Of a stretch of DNA of 64,000 nucleotides, positions 12,536-24,134 are shown piece after piece. The DNA is from Theropithecus gelada (taxonomy: Eukaryota > Chordata > Mammalia > Primates > Cercopithecidae). Made by a program: the position numbers and the translations under genes. Where the stretch lies: contig NC_037673.1 of the NCBI RefSeq assembly GCF_003255815.1, forward strand, positions 88,784,980 to 88,848,979. The letters run 5' to 3'. How positions within the stretch are numbered: position 1 is the first letter of the stretch; every line of letters begins with the position of its first letter. The notes beneath the pieces are model-generated. The model was not told the DNA's origin, did no database searches, and saw only the letters and a list, made by a program, of their open reading frames with translations.

Positions 12536-13751
12536 ACACCATGCTCCTGACAGGCTAGCTCCCAAGCCACGGCTCCTTGCACCCTCACACAAATACACAC
12601 AGTGGCCTATGGGAGCCCAGGAGAAGCTCTCCCCAGGCCGGCATCATTCCAAAGGTCAAGAATGAGTACCAATGGCTGTTTAACCAGCAATATTATTTTC
12701 AATGGAGATGTAACCACAAGAAAGCAAATTCCTATCTAAGGGCTTGCATTTTCACCTTCTGCATGCCTATGGACACCAAAATAAAGCAAATGAGACTTTG
12801 TTTTTAACATTTATTTAAGGTCTGCTTGTGCCAGATATTTCATGCACATTTTTCTCATTACTAGTCGATAACCCCACGAAGCAACCGGGGCTGAAAGTAG
12901 AAGCCACTGCTGCAAATTACCCAGAACACCCTGGGGCTCCACGCCTGCCTCCCTGGCCCCAATGCACACGGTGTTTCCACCACTCTGTGCCGCCTGGGAA
13001 CTACATATGCACCCTTGCAGAATTTGTTTTTCAAGAATTTGAAAAATATCAAGATTGAATCTGCCTCTTTTCTGAGCTCTTCATTTCCCCATCTAAACGT
13101 TTCCTCTATAGCATCTTTCTTTTCACTGGCCAAAATATGATCTTGAAATGTATTCTGTCATTAGTCATATGTATTGAGTAAAGTGCTGCATACAGTTGTA
13201 AAGGAGAGCCCTTAATTTTAAAAGCAGACAATGGAGCATTTTATCCTTCTCTTAATTTCAAAGAGCAAAATTTAAATTCTTTTTTTTTTCTTTTTTGGCT
13301 TTCCTTTAAAAATGTTGGATATTTTTTTCCCCACCGCAGCCCCCTGGATTGAAGGAGTTACTCTTTGAAGGCAACAAGCTTGGAGGCTGAGTTAATGATT
13401 AGACCCACATCCTTGCCCAAAAGGAAACTAAATCAGAACAAGATCAACCAGAGAAAACTGAAGAAAATTAATAGGTGGCCAAAAACCTTATAAAAAGAAA
13501 ACATGGGAAATTTGCTACAGAAAGGCAGCCCCTGGCAGCCACTGTCAGAGTGGGAAGAAATGCAAAATATCCTGTCCCTCCCCTTTCTTCATCAAAAGTG
13601 CTCATTTATCCTTTGTCCGCTATTTCATAAGCATTTACATCAATTTTCACAGGCTTTCAGCTCCAATTTAGATGATAGTTCCTCAACAACAGAACGAAGA
13701 GCTTCAATTTCTTCTTCATCCTTCCACAGCACTCTGCACACAAGTTGATGT
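12536..13751. other. Unassigned sequence
   Basis: No gene or named repeat. Contains a short T-rich run near 13280-13300. Open frames of 76-90 codons overlap on opposite strands and look like chance. Confidence 0.4.
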
Positions 13752-13765
13752 TCAATAAATATTTT

Positions 13766-13948
13766 CAGGCCAGGCACGGTGGTGGTGGGCACCTGTAGTC
13801 CCAGCCACTTAGGAGGCTGACACAGGAGGAAACTTGAGCCCAGGAGTTCCAGGCTTCACTGAGCTATGATCACCCCACTGCACTCCAGCTAGGGCGGCAG
13901 ACTGAGACCCTGAATCTAAAAATGAAAATTAAAAAATAAAAAATAGAG
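13766..13948 (+). mobile_element. FRAM-like free right Alu monomer
   Basis: About 180 bp including an impure A tail. 'ggccaggcacggtgg' runs straight into 'tggtgggcacctgtagtcccagc', followed by 'gagcccaggagttccaggct', 'gagctatgatcaccccactgcactcc' and 'gagaccctgaatct'. This is right-arm Alu sequence with no left arm. It is flanked by a perfect 14-bp duplication 'tcaataaatatttt' (13752-13765 and 13949-13962), so it inserted as a unit through L1-type retrotransposition. The alternative is a dimeric Alu that lost its middle before or after insertion. Confidence 0.82.
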
Positions 13949-14460
13949 TCAATAAATATTTTGGAACTCAGAAATAAGAAGTATGAGTAAAAATCCTTCG
14001 ATGAAATATGCAATGTTTTTCTTTCTTCTAAAGTCCAGACAGAAAATAACTCTCTGTTGGTTTCAATTCTGAGCTGAGCTCAGCTGAGGATGCTGACTGC
14101 ATGGGCCCACTGCATAGGAGGCACTCCAGACCTGGGGGTCCCTCTCAGGTGCCTAAGACCGAGCTCCCACCACCTCCCCCACAAGGAGGCCAACAAGAGT
14201 GCATGTCCTTTTAAGCCTAGAGTGCGTTTTCTCAAAGCTGCATATCTTGTCAAAATTGTTTGCCTACATCACTTCAATCTGTGTTCAGGGAAGCCTGAAA
14301 CAAGTCCGTGTTAGGAAAGCAACAGAAAGTACAAGAGGTTCTGAAATTCGTAAGCCTGGGAAAGCAGTGATTGAGAGAGAAGCTGCTCTTCTCGGTTCTT
14401 CCGAACTGAAAAGCACTCGAGGCAAAAGAGCAACTGCTGCCTCCCTGGGCTGGTTGGTAT

Positions 14461-14476
14461 TGACCTTACTTGACCT
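14461..14476 (-). promoter_or_regulatory. Perfect DR4 nuclear-receptor half-site pair
   Basis: On the plus strand TGACCT-TACT-TGACCT, so on the minus strand AGGTCA, 4-bp spacer, AGGTCA. This is the exact consensus bound by RXR heterodimers with LXR, thyroid receptor or CAR/PXR. It lies in unassigned single-copy-looking DNA. The match is certain; function is unproven and a chance hit is possible. Confidence 0.35.
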
Positions 14477-16489
14477 TTTACCTGCTGTTTGATTTGGGCC
14501 TCCAGCTAGACGGGAAAGTACAGCTCCCCCTTCCCCGCGCCCCCCATGACCAAGCTTGCCTCATGCATCTCTCCTTCTTCCTGCTGGAGTACACCCGGGA
14601 AGCCACATCACAGAGAGACGGCCAGGAAGTCAGGTGAGAGGAGTTGCTTTACCAAAGGGTTAACCCCAAAGCAGTTATCCCAGCCCTACTTCCTTTCCCA
14701 TTCCACTAATCTGCTCACTTCTCATCCTTTACATTTTATAGTCTTCAGTTCCAATTACAGGTGATTAATAATTAAGTGATTGTTAATTCTTTTCTACCTC
14801 CTGGAAGTCATGCTAATTTGAACAATGATGATACAGTCATAGCCTGAAAGAGAAGGAGGGATGAACATCACAGTTTTCTTTTCCTGTGTAAAAGTGATAG
14901 CATCTACAAATGAAATGGGTGCTTATTCATGGTCTTACATCTATAAACATTTTATTTTATTTCAAATTGTTTTTTCTTCCTTATTTCTCAGGTTCCCTCC
15001 ATATTCTCAAAGTACGGGGAGGGGAAAAAAATCAACATTGCCATTGAGGGGTTGTGAGCTTCCTTAGCTCCAACTGTTTAACTTACATATTTGCTTGTCA
15101 GTAAATTCACATTCAAATAAGCCTGTAGTTACTGGGTAGAAGAAAGTGTACCCCATCACTCAAAGTACTCATGATGTGTGAAACATTTTAAAGAACAATT
15201 GAGCTAATACATGTTTTCACTTTGACCCAGAGTAAGTTGAGCTAGTCATTAATGGATGACATGCCGTTAAGGCCAACCCAAAAGATCTGAGTCAAAGAAC
15301 GTTCTTCTTTGACGTTGCTCTTGACTTCTCAAGAGTTTGTATAACGAAATCCTCCCTTAAAAAACAGTGACTCTGCATGATGTGTATGTATGTACAGGCA
15401 TGTGATGAGTGCCAAGAATATTACTATTTTAAAACAATTGAAAAAACTGGCAACTAGAGAGACCTTCACTAACCATCTCCGCCCCACACCAATTACTCTC
15501 TTTGTGTTCCTTCAAAGTGATTTGAACTACATGATCCTATTTGTATTAGCTGCTCCATTTTCCCTAACATAAGTTTTGTATGGAGAGCTGGATTTTAAGC
15601 CCCTTAAAGAGGAGCCATTTCTTTACAGTAGATACTCAACAGACGCTTGGGAATGCACAAGTGAACAAATGCCTAATTCAGACAAAGTCCCATTTTTAAG
15701 GACTAATGAAGCTTTCTTGCTCCTACCTACCTCCTTCCCTCCTACCAACAATGTTCTTTGGAATTCCAAGTTTCTGCAAGCCTGGGAGAATGTGTTTGTG
15801 CAGACATCCAAGTTCACTCCAGAGCAGGGATCTAGGCAAGGATCAGGTAAACCTGCAGGGCACCCTCCTTCACCCTTATTCTTGGCATGTTGACTAATTA
15901 GTGGTCAGTAACAAATGAATGCCTAGCTTGGATCCCTTTTGTAAATACTCTTACCACTGTGTAAAGCTTGCAGCACTTCGGAACTGACAAATGGATGATG
16001 ATGTTTGTGGGCAAACAGATATTGTACTATTAATGATATAACTTGGAAACAAACATTTTCTGTTAGTTCTCTCAAGCTCCCCAGTCAGTTTCATTGAAGA
16101 GTATTCTGAGATGGCAAAACAAACTACTTCTGTGTAAACCAATATTTTCTTGATACAGTATGGAGCAAGCAAAATAAAAAGGCAGAAATAAATTGGATTT
16201 TGCTATACGGCTGCCACTGTCACTCAGAGCCCTGGCTTTCAGATTTTTGGTTTGTCACGTAACAGCTTTATTGTTATCATTGACTAGCTGTAAAATAAGG
16301 AAAACATTAATTTAAATATTTTTAGCTGTATATTCAAGTATTGTTGAAGATTTTATTTTTTTAACATCACTTTTGTTAAAAAAAAAAAAAAATTAAACCG
16401 CTAGGATAAACCATCAATAGTGAAGGCAATGAGATCTCTCTCAGGAACTCACAGTGTTTTTAAGCAATCCACACATTTCATTTATTTAT

Positions 16490-16620
16490 AGTCATTCAAC
16501 AAATATTTTCCAGCACCTAAACAATGCCTGGTGCAGCTCTAAATGCTGGGAAAATAACTGTGAATAAGAGAATCAAATTCCTGACTGTGTTCTGGAGAAT
16601 TGATGTAGGTTACACAGTAT
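16490..16620 (-). repeat. L2 LINE 3' end fragment
   Basis: Resembles the reverse of the L2 3' end: 'cattcaacaaatatttt', then 'gcacctaaacaatgcctgg' and 'ctaaatgctgggaaaataactgtgaa'. Heavily diverged. Confidence 0.55.
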
Positions 16621-17053
16621 TTGCTTTCTAACTTCTTAAAATAACTGTGGGGAGGATGTTTTGTCCCACATTTCAGTGTGCCTGGGAATACTGAGAAAAT
16701 GAACTTTGTGAACTGAAATTTTCCACAAATTAATTTACTCATTCATAAAAGACCACATGAATTCTAACATGACTCATGCAGATGAAAGCTTCTCTTGCTA
16801 AGGTAAATGCTCCCAGTCCCTTCCCCCATCCTTCACAAAATCTAGTTTCCAGGCCCCTCACAAGCTTGTTTCCATCTTCCTGGTGCTTTCTGGTTTGTTT
16901 ATGGCCTTTTGTAAGATGGCTGACAGTATTGGGGGAAAAACTCCAGAACTAGTTTAAGCACTTATCGCAGGAGCCACAAGCAACTATATCTCAATCCAGA
17001 TAAATCCAGAACAACGGCTTTTTTCCTTATCCTGTCCATTGCTATTGGCTGGA

Positions 17054-17066
17054 TGAGTCACATGAC
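17054..17066 (+). promoter_or_regulatory. Overlapping AP-1 site and MiT/TFE-type E-box
   Basis: TGAGTCA (17054-17060) is a consensus AP-1 site. It overlaps GTCACATGAC (17057-17066), an exact MITF/TFE-type E-box. Inverted CCAAT boxes (ATTGG) lie at about 17044-17048 and 17124-17128. The cluster looks promoter- or LTR-like, but I recognise no repeat here. Function is inferred from motif content only. Confidence 0.3.
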
Positions 17067-17431
17067 GACAAAATTCTGGAATCTGATGTTCTCTGACTGG
17101 CCAAGGGAGAATGACATTGCCCGATTGGTGCTGCAGACCATGGAAGAAAGTCAGCCTTTTTTCACTCTTCTCTGAAGTGCGGAATGAACAGAGGCCTAAC
17201 TATTCCATTCAATCCAGTCACCCAGCAAATATAATGTTAATATAACACCAATATAACATTAATACCTCTTAGATACGAAATGGAGCCTGGATCCTGTTCT
17301 CAAGAAACTTACATGTAGTAGCATAGTTTACAGAGCCTGCTGAGATCTTAGTCATGAACCTATATAATAAAAACCAGACAGAAAGGTCAGGGGTCAGCCC
17401 AGTGCCTTGAGGAAACAGGATAGAAGACCAG

Positions 17432-17554
17432 TCTCTAGCAAGGACTCTGGACCACAGGCCTGGGTTTCAAGCTGTGTGCAGGGCGAGTTGTTTAACCTGT
17501 CAGAGCCTCTGACACCTCATGTGAAAAATCCAGACGACAAAACAGTGCTTTTCT
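17432..17554 (+). repeat. MIR SINE, 5' part (split by L1)
   Basis: Plus-strand MIR: 'gactctggaccacaggcctgggttt', then 'gagttgtttaacctgtcagagcctc' and 'acacctcatgtgaaaaat'. It stops at 17554, where an L1 poly(T) begins, and resumes at 24285. The last 8 bp (gcttttct, 17547-17554) recur at 24277-24284 as the likely target duplication of the L1. Confidence 0.75.
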
Positions 17555-17956
17555 TTTTTTCTTTTTATTTATTTTTGTTTGTTTATTATACTTTAAGTTC
17601 TAGGGTACATGTGCACAACGTACAGGTTTGTTCCCTATGTATACATGTGCCATGTTGGTGTGCTGTACCCATTAACTCATCATTTGCATTAGGTATATCT
17701 CCTAATGCTATCCCTCCCCTCTCCCCCAACCCCATGACAGGCCCCAGTGTATGATGTTCCCCACCCTGCGTCCAAGTGTTCTCACTGTTCAATTCTCACT
17801 TATGAGTGAGAGCATGCGGTGTTTGGTTTTCTGTCATTGCAACAGTTTGCTTAGGATGATGGTTTCCAGTTTCGTCTATGTCCCTACAAAGGACATGAAC
17901 TCATCCTTTTTTATGGCTGCATAGTATTCCATGGTGTATATGTGCCACATTTTCTT
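17555..17956 (-). mobile_element. Older L1 (5'-truncated), 3' part
   Basis: Reverse-strand L1 3' UTR starting with a T-rich tail and 'ttattatactttaagttctaggg'. It continues to 'gtgtatatgtgccacattttctt', where a second, full-length L1 is inserted. The rest of this copy is at 24135-24276. Joined, it is only about 545 bp, so it was strongly 5'-truncated on arrival. Confidence 0.9.
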
Positions 17957-18189
17957 TTATTTTTGTTTTTATTTTTATTTTCTTTATTATACTTTAAGTT
18001 CTAGGGTACATGTACACAACGTGCAGGTTTGTTAACTATGTATACATGTGCCATGTTGGTGTGCTATACCCATTAACTTGTCATTTACATTAGGTGTCTC
18101 TCCTAATGCAATCCCTGCCCCCTCTCCACACCCCACAACAGGACCCGGTGTATGATGTTCGCCATCCTGTGTCCAAGTGTTCTCATTGT

Positions 18190-21100
18190 TCAATTCCCAC
18201 CTATGAGTGAGAACATGCAATGCTTGGTTTTCTGTTCTTGTGATAGTTTGCTTACAATGATGGTTTCCAGCTGCATCCATGTCCCTATAAAGGACATGAA
18301 CCCATCCTTTTTTATGGCTGCATAGTATTCCATGCTGTATATGTGCCACATTTTCTTAATCCAGTCTGTCACTGATGGACATTTGGGTTGGTTCCAAGTC
18401 TTTGCTATTGTGAATAGTGCCACAATAAACATACATGTGCATGTGTCTTTATAGCAGCATGACTTATAATCCTTTGGGTATACACCCAGTAATGGGATGG
18501 CTGGGTCAAATGGTACATCTAGTTTTAGATCCTTGAGGAATCGTCACCCTGTCTTCCACAATGGTTGAACTAGTTTACAGTCCCACCAAGAGTGTAAAAG
18601 TTTTCCTATTTCTCCACATCCTCTCCAACACCTGTTGTTTCCTGACGTTTTAATAATCGCCATTCTAACTGCTATGAGATGGTATCTCATTGTGGTTTTG
18701 ATTTGCATTTCTCTGATGGCAAGTGATGATGAGCATTTTTTCATGTGTCTGTTGGCTGTATGAATGTCTTTTGTTGAGAAGTGTCTGTTCATATCCTTTG
18801 CCCACTTTTTGATGGGGTTGTTTGTTTTTTTCTTGTAAATTTGATTGCATTCTTTGTAGGTCCTGGATATTAGCCCTTTGTCAGATGAGTAGATTGCAAA
18901 AATTTTCTCCCATTCTGTAGGTTGCCTGTTCACTCTGATGGTAGTTTCTTTTGCTGTGCAGAAGCTCTTTAGTGTAATTAGATCCCATTTGTCAATTTTG
19001 GCTTTTGTTGCCATTGCTTTTGGTGTTTTAGACATGAAGTCCTTGCCCATGCCTAAGTCTTGAATGGTATCGCCTAGGTTTTCTTCTAGGATTTTTATGG
19101 TTTTAGGTGTAACATTTAAGTCTCTAATCCATCTTGAATTAATTTTTGTATAAGGTGTAAGGAAGGGATCCAGTTTCAGCTTTCTACATATGGCTAGCTA
19201 GTTTTCCCAGCACCATTTATTAAATAGGGAATCTTTTCCCCATTTCTTGTTTTTGTCAGGTTTGTCAAAGATCAGATGGTTGTAGATGTGTGGTGTTATT
19301 TCTGAGGGCTCTGTTCTGTTCCATTGGTCTATATCTCTGTTTTGGCACCAGTACCATGCTGTTTTGGTTACTGATGCCTTGTAGTATAGTTTGAAGTCAG
19401 GTAGCGTGATGCCTCCAGCTTTGTTCTTTTGACTTAGGACTGTCTTGGCAATGCGGGCTCTTTTTGGTTCCATATGAACTTTAAAGGAGTTTTTTCCAAT
19501 TCTGTGAAGAAAGTCATTGGTAGCTTGATGGGGATGGTATTGTATCTATAAATTACCTTGGGCAGTATGGTCATTTTCATGATATTGATTCTTCCTATCT
19601 ATGAGCATGGAATGTTCTTCCATTTGTTTGTGTCCTCTTTTATTTCATTGAGTAGTAGTTTGTAGTCAAACCTTAAAGAGGTCCTTCACATCCCTTGTAA
19701 GTTGGATTCCTAGGTATTTTATTCTCTTTGAAGCTATTGTGAATGGGAGTTCACTCATGATTTGGCTCTCTGTTTCTCTGTTATTGATGTATAGGAATGC
19801 TTGTGATTTTTGCACATTGATTTTGTATCCTGAGACTTTGCTGAAGTTGCTTATCAGCTTAAGGAGATTTTCGGCTGAGACAATGGGGTTTTCTAAATAT
19901 ACAATTGTGTCATTAGCAAACAGGAACAATTTGACTTCCTCTTTTCCTAATTGAATACCCTTTATTTCTTTCTCTTGCCTGATTGCCCAGGCCAGAACTT
20001 CCAACCTATGTTGAATAGGAGTGGTGAGAGAGGGCATCCCTGTCTTGTGCCAGTTTCCAAGGGGAATGCTTCCAGTTTTTGCCCATTCAGTATGATATTG
20101 GCTGTGGGTTTGTCATAAACAGTTCTTATTATTTTGAGATACGTTCCATCAATACCGAATTTATTGAGAGTTTTTATCATGAAGGGCTGTTGAATTTTGT
20201 CAAAGGCCTTTTCTGCATCTATTGAGATAATCATGTGGTTTTGGTCTTTGGTTCTGTTTATATGCTGGATTACATTTATTGATTTGCATATGTTGAACCA
20301 GCTTTGCATCCCAGGGATGAAGCCCACTTGATCATGGTGGATAAGCTTTTTGATGTGCTGCTGGATTCAGTTTCCCAGTATTTTATTGAGGATTTTTGCA
20401 TTGATGTTCATCAAGGATATTGGTCTAAAATTCTTTTTGTTGTATCTCCACCAGGCTTTGGTATCAGGATGATATTGGCCTGATAAAACGAGTTAGGGAG
20501 GATTCCCTCTTTTTCTATTGATTGGAATAATTTCAGAAGGAATGGTACCAGCTCTTCCTTGTGCCTCTGGTAGAATTCAGCTGTGATTCCGTCTGGTCCT
20601 GGACTTTTTTTGGTTGATAGGCTATTAATTATTGCTTCAATTTCAGAGCCTGTTATTGGTCTATTCAGGGATTCAACTTCTTCCTGGTTTAGTCTTTGGA
20701 GAATGTGTGTGTCCAGGAATTTATCCATTTGTTCTAGGTTTTCTAGTTTATTTGCATAGAGGTGTTTACAATATTCTCTGATGGTAGTTTGTATTTCTGT
20801 GGGGTTGGTGATGATATCACCTTTATCGGTTTTTATTGCATCTATTTGATTCTTTTCTCTTTTCTTCTTTATTAGTCTTGCTAGGGGTCTATCAATTTTG
20901 TTGATCTTTTCAAAACACCAGCTCCTGGAGTCCTTGATTTTTTGGAGAGTTTTTTGTGTCTCTGTCTCCTTCAGTTCTGCTCTGATCTTAGTTATATCTT
21001 GCCTTCTGCCAGCTTTTGAATGTGTTTGCTTTTGCTTCTCTAGTTCTTTTAATTGTGATGTTAGGGTGTCAATTTTAGATCTTTCCTGCTTTCTCTTGTG

Positions 21101-22007
21101 GGTATTTAGTGCTATAAATTTCCCTCTACACACTGCTTTAAATGTGTCCCAGAGATTCTGGTATGTTGTGTCTTTTTTCTGATTGGTTTCAAAGGACATC
21201 TTTATTTCTGCCTTCACTTCATTATGTACCCAGTAGTCATTCAGGAGCAGGTTGTTCAGTTTCCATGTAGTTGAGCGGTTTTGATTGAGTTTCTTAATCC
21301 TGAGTTCTAGTTTGATTGCACTGTGGTCTGAGAGACAGTTTGTTATAATTTCTGTTCTTTTACATTTGTTGAGGAGTGCTTTATTTCCAACTATGTGGTC
21401 AATTTTGGAATAAGTGTGATGTGGTGCTGAGAAGAATGTATATTTTGTTGATTTGGAGTGGAGAGTTCTGTAGATGTCTATTAGGTCTGCTTAGTGCAGA
21501 GTCTAATTCAATTCCTGGATATCCTTGTTAACTTTCTGTCTCGTTGATCTGTCTAATGTTGACAGTGGGGTGTTAAAGTCTCCCATTATTAATGTCTGGG
21601 AATCTAAGTCTTTTTGTAAGTCTCTAAGGATTATGAATCTAGGTGCTCCTGTATTGGGTGCATATATATTTAGGATAGTTAGCGCTTCTTGTTGAAGTGA
21701 TCCCTTTACCATTATGTAATGGCTTTCTTTGTCTCTTTTGATCTTTGTTGGTTTAAAGTCTGTTTTATCAGAGACTAGGATTGCAACCTCTGCTTTTTTT
21801 TTGTTTTCCATTTGCTTGGTAGATCTTCCTCCATCCTTTTATTTTGAGCCTATGTGTGTCTCTGCACGTGAGATGGGTCTCCTGGATACAGCAAACTGAT
21901 GGGTCTTTACTCTTTATCCAATCTGCCAGTTTGTGTCTTTTAATTGGAGCATTTAGCCTATTTACATTTAAGGTTAATATTGTTATATGTGAATTTGATC
22001 CTGTCAT
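18190..22007 (-). pseudogene. L1 ORF2 (endonuclease/reverse transcriptase) pseudogene
   Basis: Spans 3818 bp against 3828 bp for an intact 1275-residue frame. It starts at the usual MTGSNSHITILTLN and ends in SLIGGN. From N to C it once encoded an endonuclease, a reverse transcriptase and a cysteine-rich tail; L1 needs it for nicking and target-primed cDNA synthesis. The reading frame changes three times: near 21790 in an A/T run, between 20411 and 20327, and near 20010. There are also several stops. The catalytic FADD motif reads FAND (codon 19912-19914 on the minus strand is AAT), which removes the first active-site aspartate. The SDHSAI endonuclease motif near 21330 is still readable. Confidence 0.93.
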
Positions 22008-22070
22008 TATGATGTTAGCTGGTTATTTTGCTCGTTCATTGATGCAGTTTCTTCCTAGCATCGATGGTGT

Positions 22071-23087
22071 TTACATTTTGGCATGTTTTTACAGTGGCTG
22101 GTACCAGTTGTTCCTTTCCATGTTTAGTGCTTCCTTCAGGAGCTCTTGTAGGGCAGGCCTGGTGGTGACAAAATCTCTCAGCATCTGCTTGTCTGTAAAG
22201 GATTTTATTTCTCCTTCACTTATGAAACTTGGTTTGATCAGATATGAAATTCTGGGTTGAAAATTCTTTTCTTTAAGAATGTTGAATATTGGCCCCCACT
22301 CTCTTTTGGCTTGTAGTGTTTCTGCCAAGAGATCCACTGTTAGTCTGGTGGGCTTCCCTTTGTGGGTAACCCGAGCTTTCTCTCTGGCTGCCCTTAACAC
22401 TGTTTCCTTCATTTCAACTTTGGTGAATCTGACAATTATGTGTCTTGGAGTTGCTCTTCTCAAGGAGTATGTTTGTGGCGTTCTCTGTATTTCCTGAATT
22501 TGAATGTTGGCCTGTCTTGCTAGGTTGAGGAAGTTCCCCTGGATAATATCCTGAAGAATGTTTTCCAACTTGGTTCCATTCTCCCCATCCCTTTCAGGTA
22601 TACCAATCGGACGTAAATTTGGTCTCTTCACTTAGTCCCATATTTCTTGGAGGCTTTGTTCATTTCTTTTTACTCTTTTTTCTCTAAACCTCTCTTCTCG
22701 CTTCATTTCATTCATTTGATCTTCAATCACTGATACCTTTTCTTCCAGTTAATCAAGTCAGTTACTGAAGCTGGGCATTTGTCATGTAGTTCTCACTTTC
22801 AAGGTTTTCATCTCTATCAGGTCATTTAAGGACTTCTCTGCATTGGTTATTCTAGTTAGCCATTCGTCAAATCTTTTTTCAAGGTTTTTAGTTTCTTTGC
22901 TCTGGGTTTGTAATTCCTCCTTTAGCTCAGAGAAGTTTGATTGCCTGAAGTCTTCTTCTCTCAACTCATCAAAGTCATTCTCCATCCAGCTTTGTTCCAT
23001 TGCTGGCGAGGAGCTGTGTTCCTTTGGAGGAGGAAAGGTGCTCTGATTTTTAGAAATTCCAGCTTTTCTGTACTGGTTTTTCCCCAT
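22071..23087 (-). pseudogene. L1 ORF1 (RNA-binding protein) pseudogene
   Basis: ORF1p is the trimeric RNA chaperone that coats L1 RNA. The N-terminus begins MGKNQYRKAG and runs open for 101 codons (22782-23087). The RRM and C-terminal part is open at 22089-22631, with readable blocks such as RRATPRHIIVRFTKVEMKE. The middle, which should be coiled coil, is broken by indels and stops. A C-to-T change at the end turns a Gln codon into a stop five codons before the normal end at 22071. Net length is 1017 bp, equal to an intact 338-residue frame. Confidence 0.92.
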
Positions 23088-24120
23088 CTTTGTGGTTTTA
23101 TCTGCCTTTGGTCTTTGATGATGGTGACATACAAATGGGGTTTTGGTATGGATGTCCTTTCTGTTTGTTATTTTTCCTTCTAATAGTCAGGACCTTCAGC
23201 TGCAGGTCTGTTGGAGTTTGCTCGAGGTCCACTCCAGACTCTGTTTGCCTGGGTATCAGCAGCGGAGGCTGCAGAAGAGTGAATGTTGCTGAACAGCAAA
23301 TGTTGCTGTCTGATTGTTCCTCTGGAAGCTTCATCTCAGAGGTGTACCCAGCCATGTGAGGTGTGAGGTGTCAGTCTACCCCTAGTGGGGGATGTCTCCC
23401 AGTTAGGTTACTTGGGGGTGAGGGACCCACTTGAGCAGACAGTCTGTCCATTCTCAGATCTCAAACTCTTTTCTGGGAAAACCACTACTCTCTTCAAAGC
23501 TGTCAGACAGGGACATTTACATCTGCAGAGGTTTCTGTTGCCTTTTGTTTGGCTATGCCCTGTCCCCAGAGGTGGAGTCTACAGAGGCAGGCATGCTTCC
23601 CTGAGCTGCTGTAGGCTCCACCCAGTTTGAGCTTCCCAGCTGCTTTGTTGACCTACTTAAGCCTCTGCAATGGTGGGTGCCCCTCCCCCAGCCTCACTGC
23701 TGCCTTGCAGTTAGATCTCAGACTCTTGTGCTAGCAATGAGGGAGGCTCCGTGGGTGTGGGACCCTCCGAGCCAGGTGCGGGATATAATCTCCTGGTGTG
23801 CTGTTTGCTAATACCCTTGGTAAAGTGCAGTATTAGGGTGAGAGTGACCCGATTTTCCAGGTGTTGTGTGTCAGGGTTTCCCTTGGATAGGAAAGGGAAT
23901 TCCCTTCCCCCTCATGCTTCCCAGGTGAGGTAATGCCTTGCCCTGCTTTGGTTCTCACTTGTTGGGCTGCAACCACTGTCCTGCACCCACTATCTGACAC
24001 ACCCCAGTGAGATGGACCTGGTACCTCAGTTGGAAATGCAGAAATCACCCATCTTCTGTGTCACTCACACTGAGAGCTGGAGGCTGGAGCTGTTCCTATT
24101 CGGCCATCTTGGCGCAGATC
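23088..24120 (-). promoter_or_regulatory. L1 5' UTR / internal promoter with YY1 site
   Basis: 1033 bp upstream of the ORF1 start. The first bases on the minus strand contain 'caagatggccg' (plus-strand 24101-24111), the YY1-type site that positions L1 transcription starts. In related L1s the same region also has antisense promoter activity. The length exceeds the roughly 0.9 kb of the youngest human L1s, consistent with an older L1PA form that keeps an extra segment. Activity here is unknown. Confidence 0.7.
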
Positions 24121-24134
24121 TGCCACATTTTCTT

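Larger units (their letters stand above)
13963..17431. other. Mostly unassigned sequence
   Basis: No exon or RNA recognised. Around 14070-14500 the sequence is richer in G+C and carries a perfect DR4 motif. About 16950-17160 has inverted CCAAT boxes, an AP-1 site and an E-box. A weak L2-like scrap may lie near 15590-15660, an L2 piece is at 16490-16620, and a 15-A run lies near 16379. Whether any of this is regulatory cannot be told from the sequence alone. Confidence 0.4.
17957..24120 (-). mobile_element. Full-length L1 (L1PA type), inactive
   Basis: A 6164-bp LINE-1 on the minus strand: 5' UTR 23088-24120, ORF1 22071-23087, a 63-bp spacer, ORF2 18190-22007, and a 3' UTR with an impure A tail reaching 17957. 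The 5' end carries the YY1-type 'caagatggccg' site near the start, as in complete L1PA copies. A perfect 14-bp duplication 'tgccacattttctt' flanks it (17943-17956 and 24121-24134). The target was itself an L1 3' end. Both reading frames are broken, so it cannot move by itself. The exact subfamily was not determined. Confidence 0.95.
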
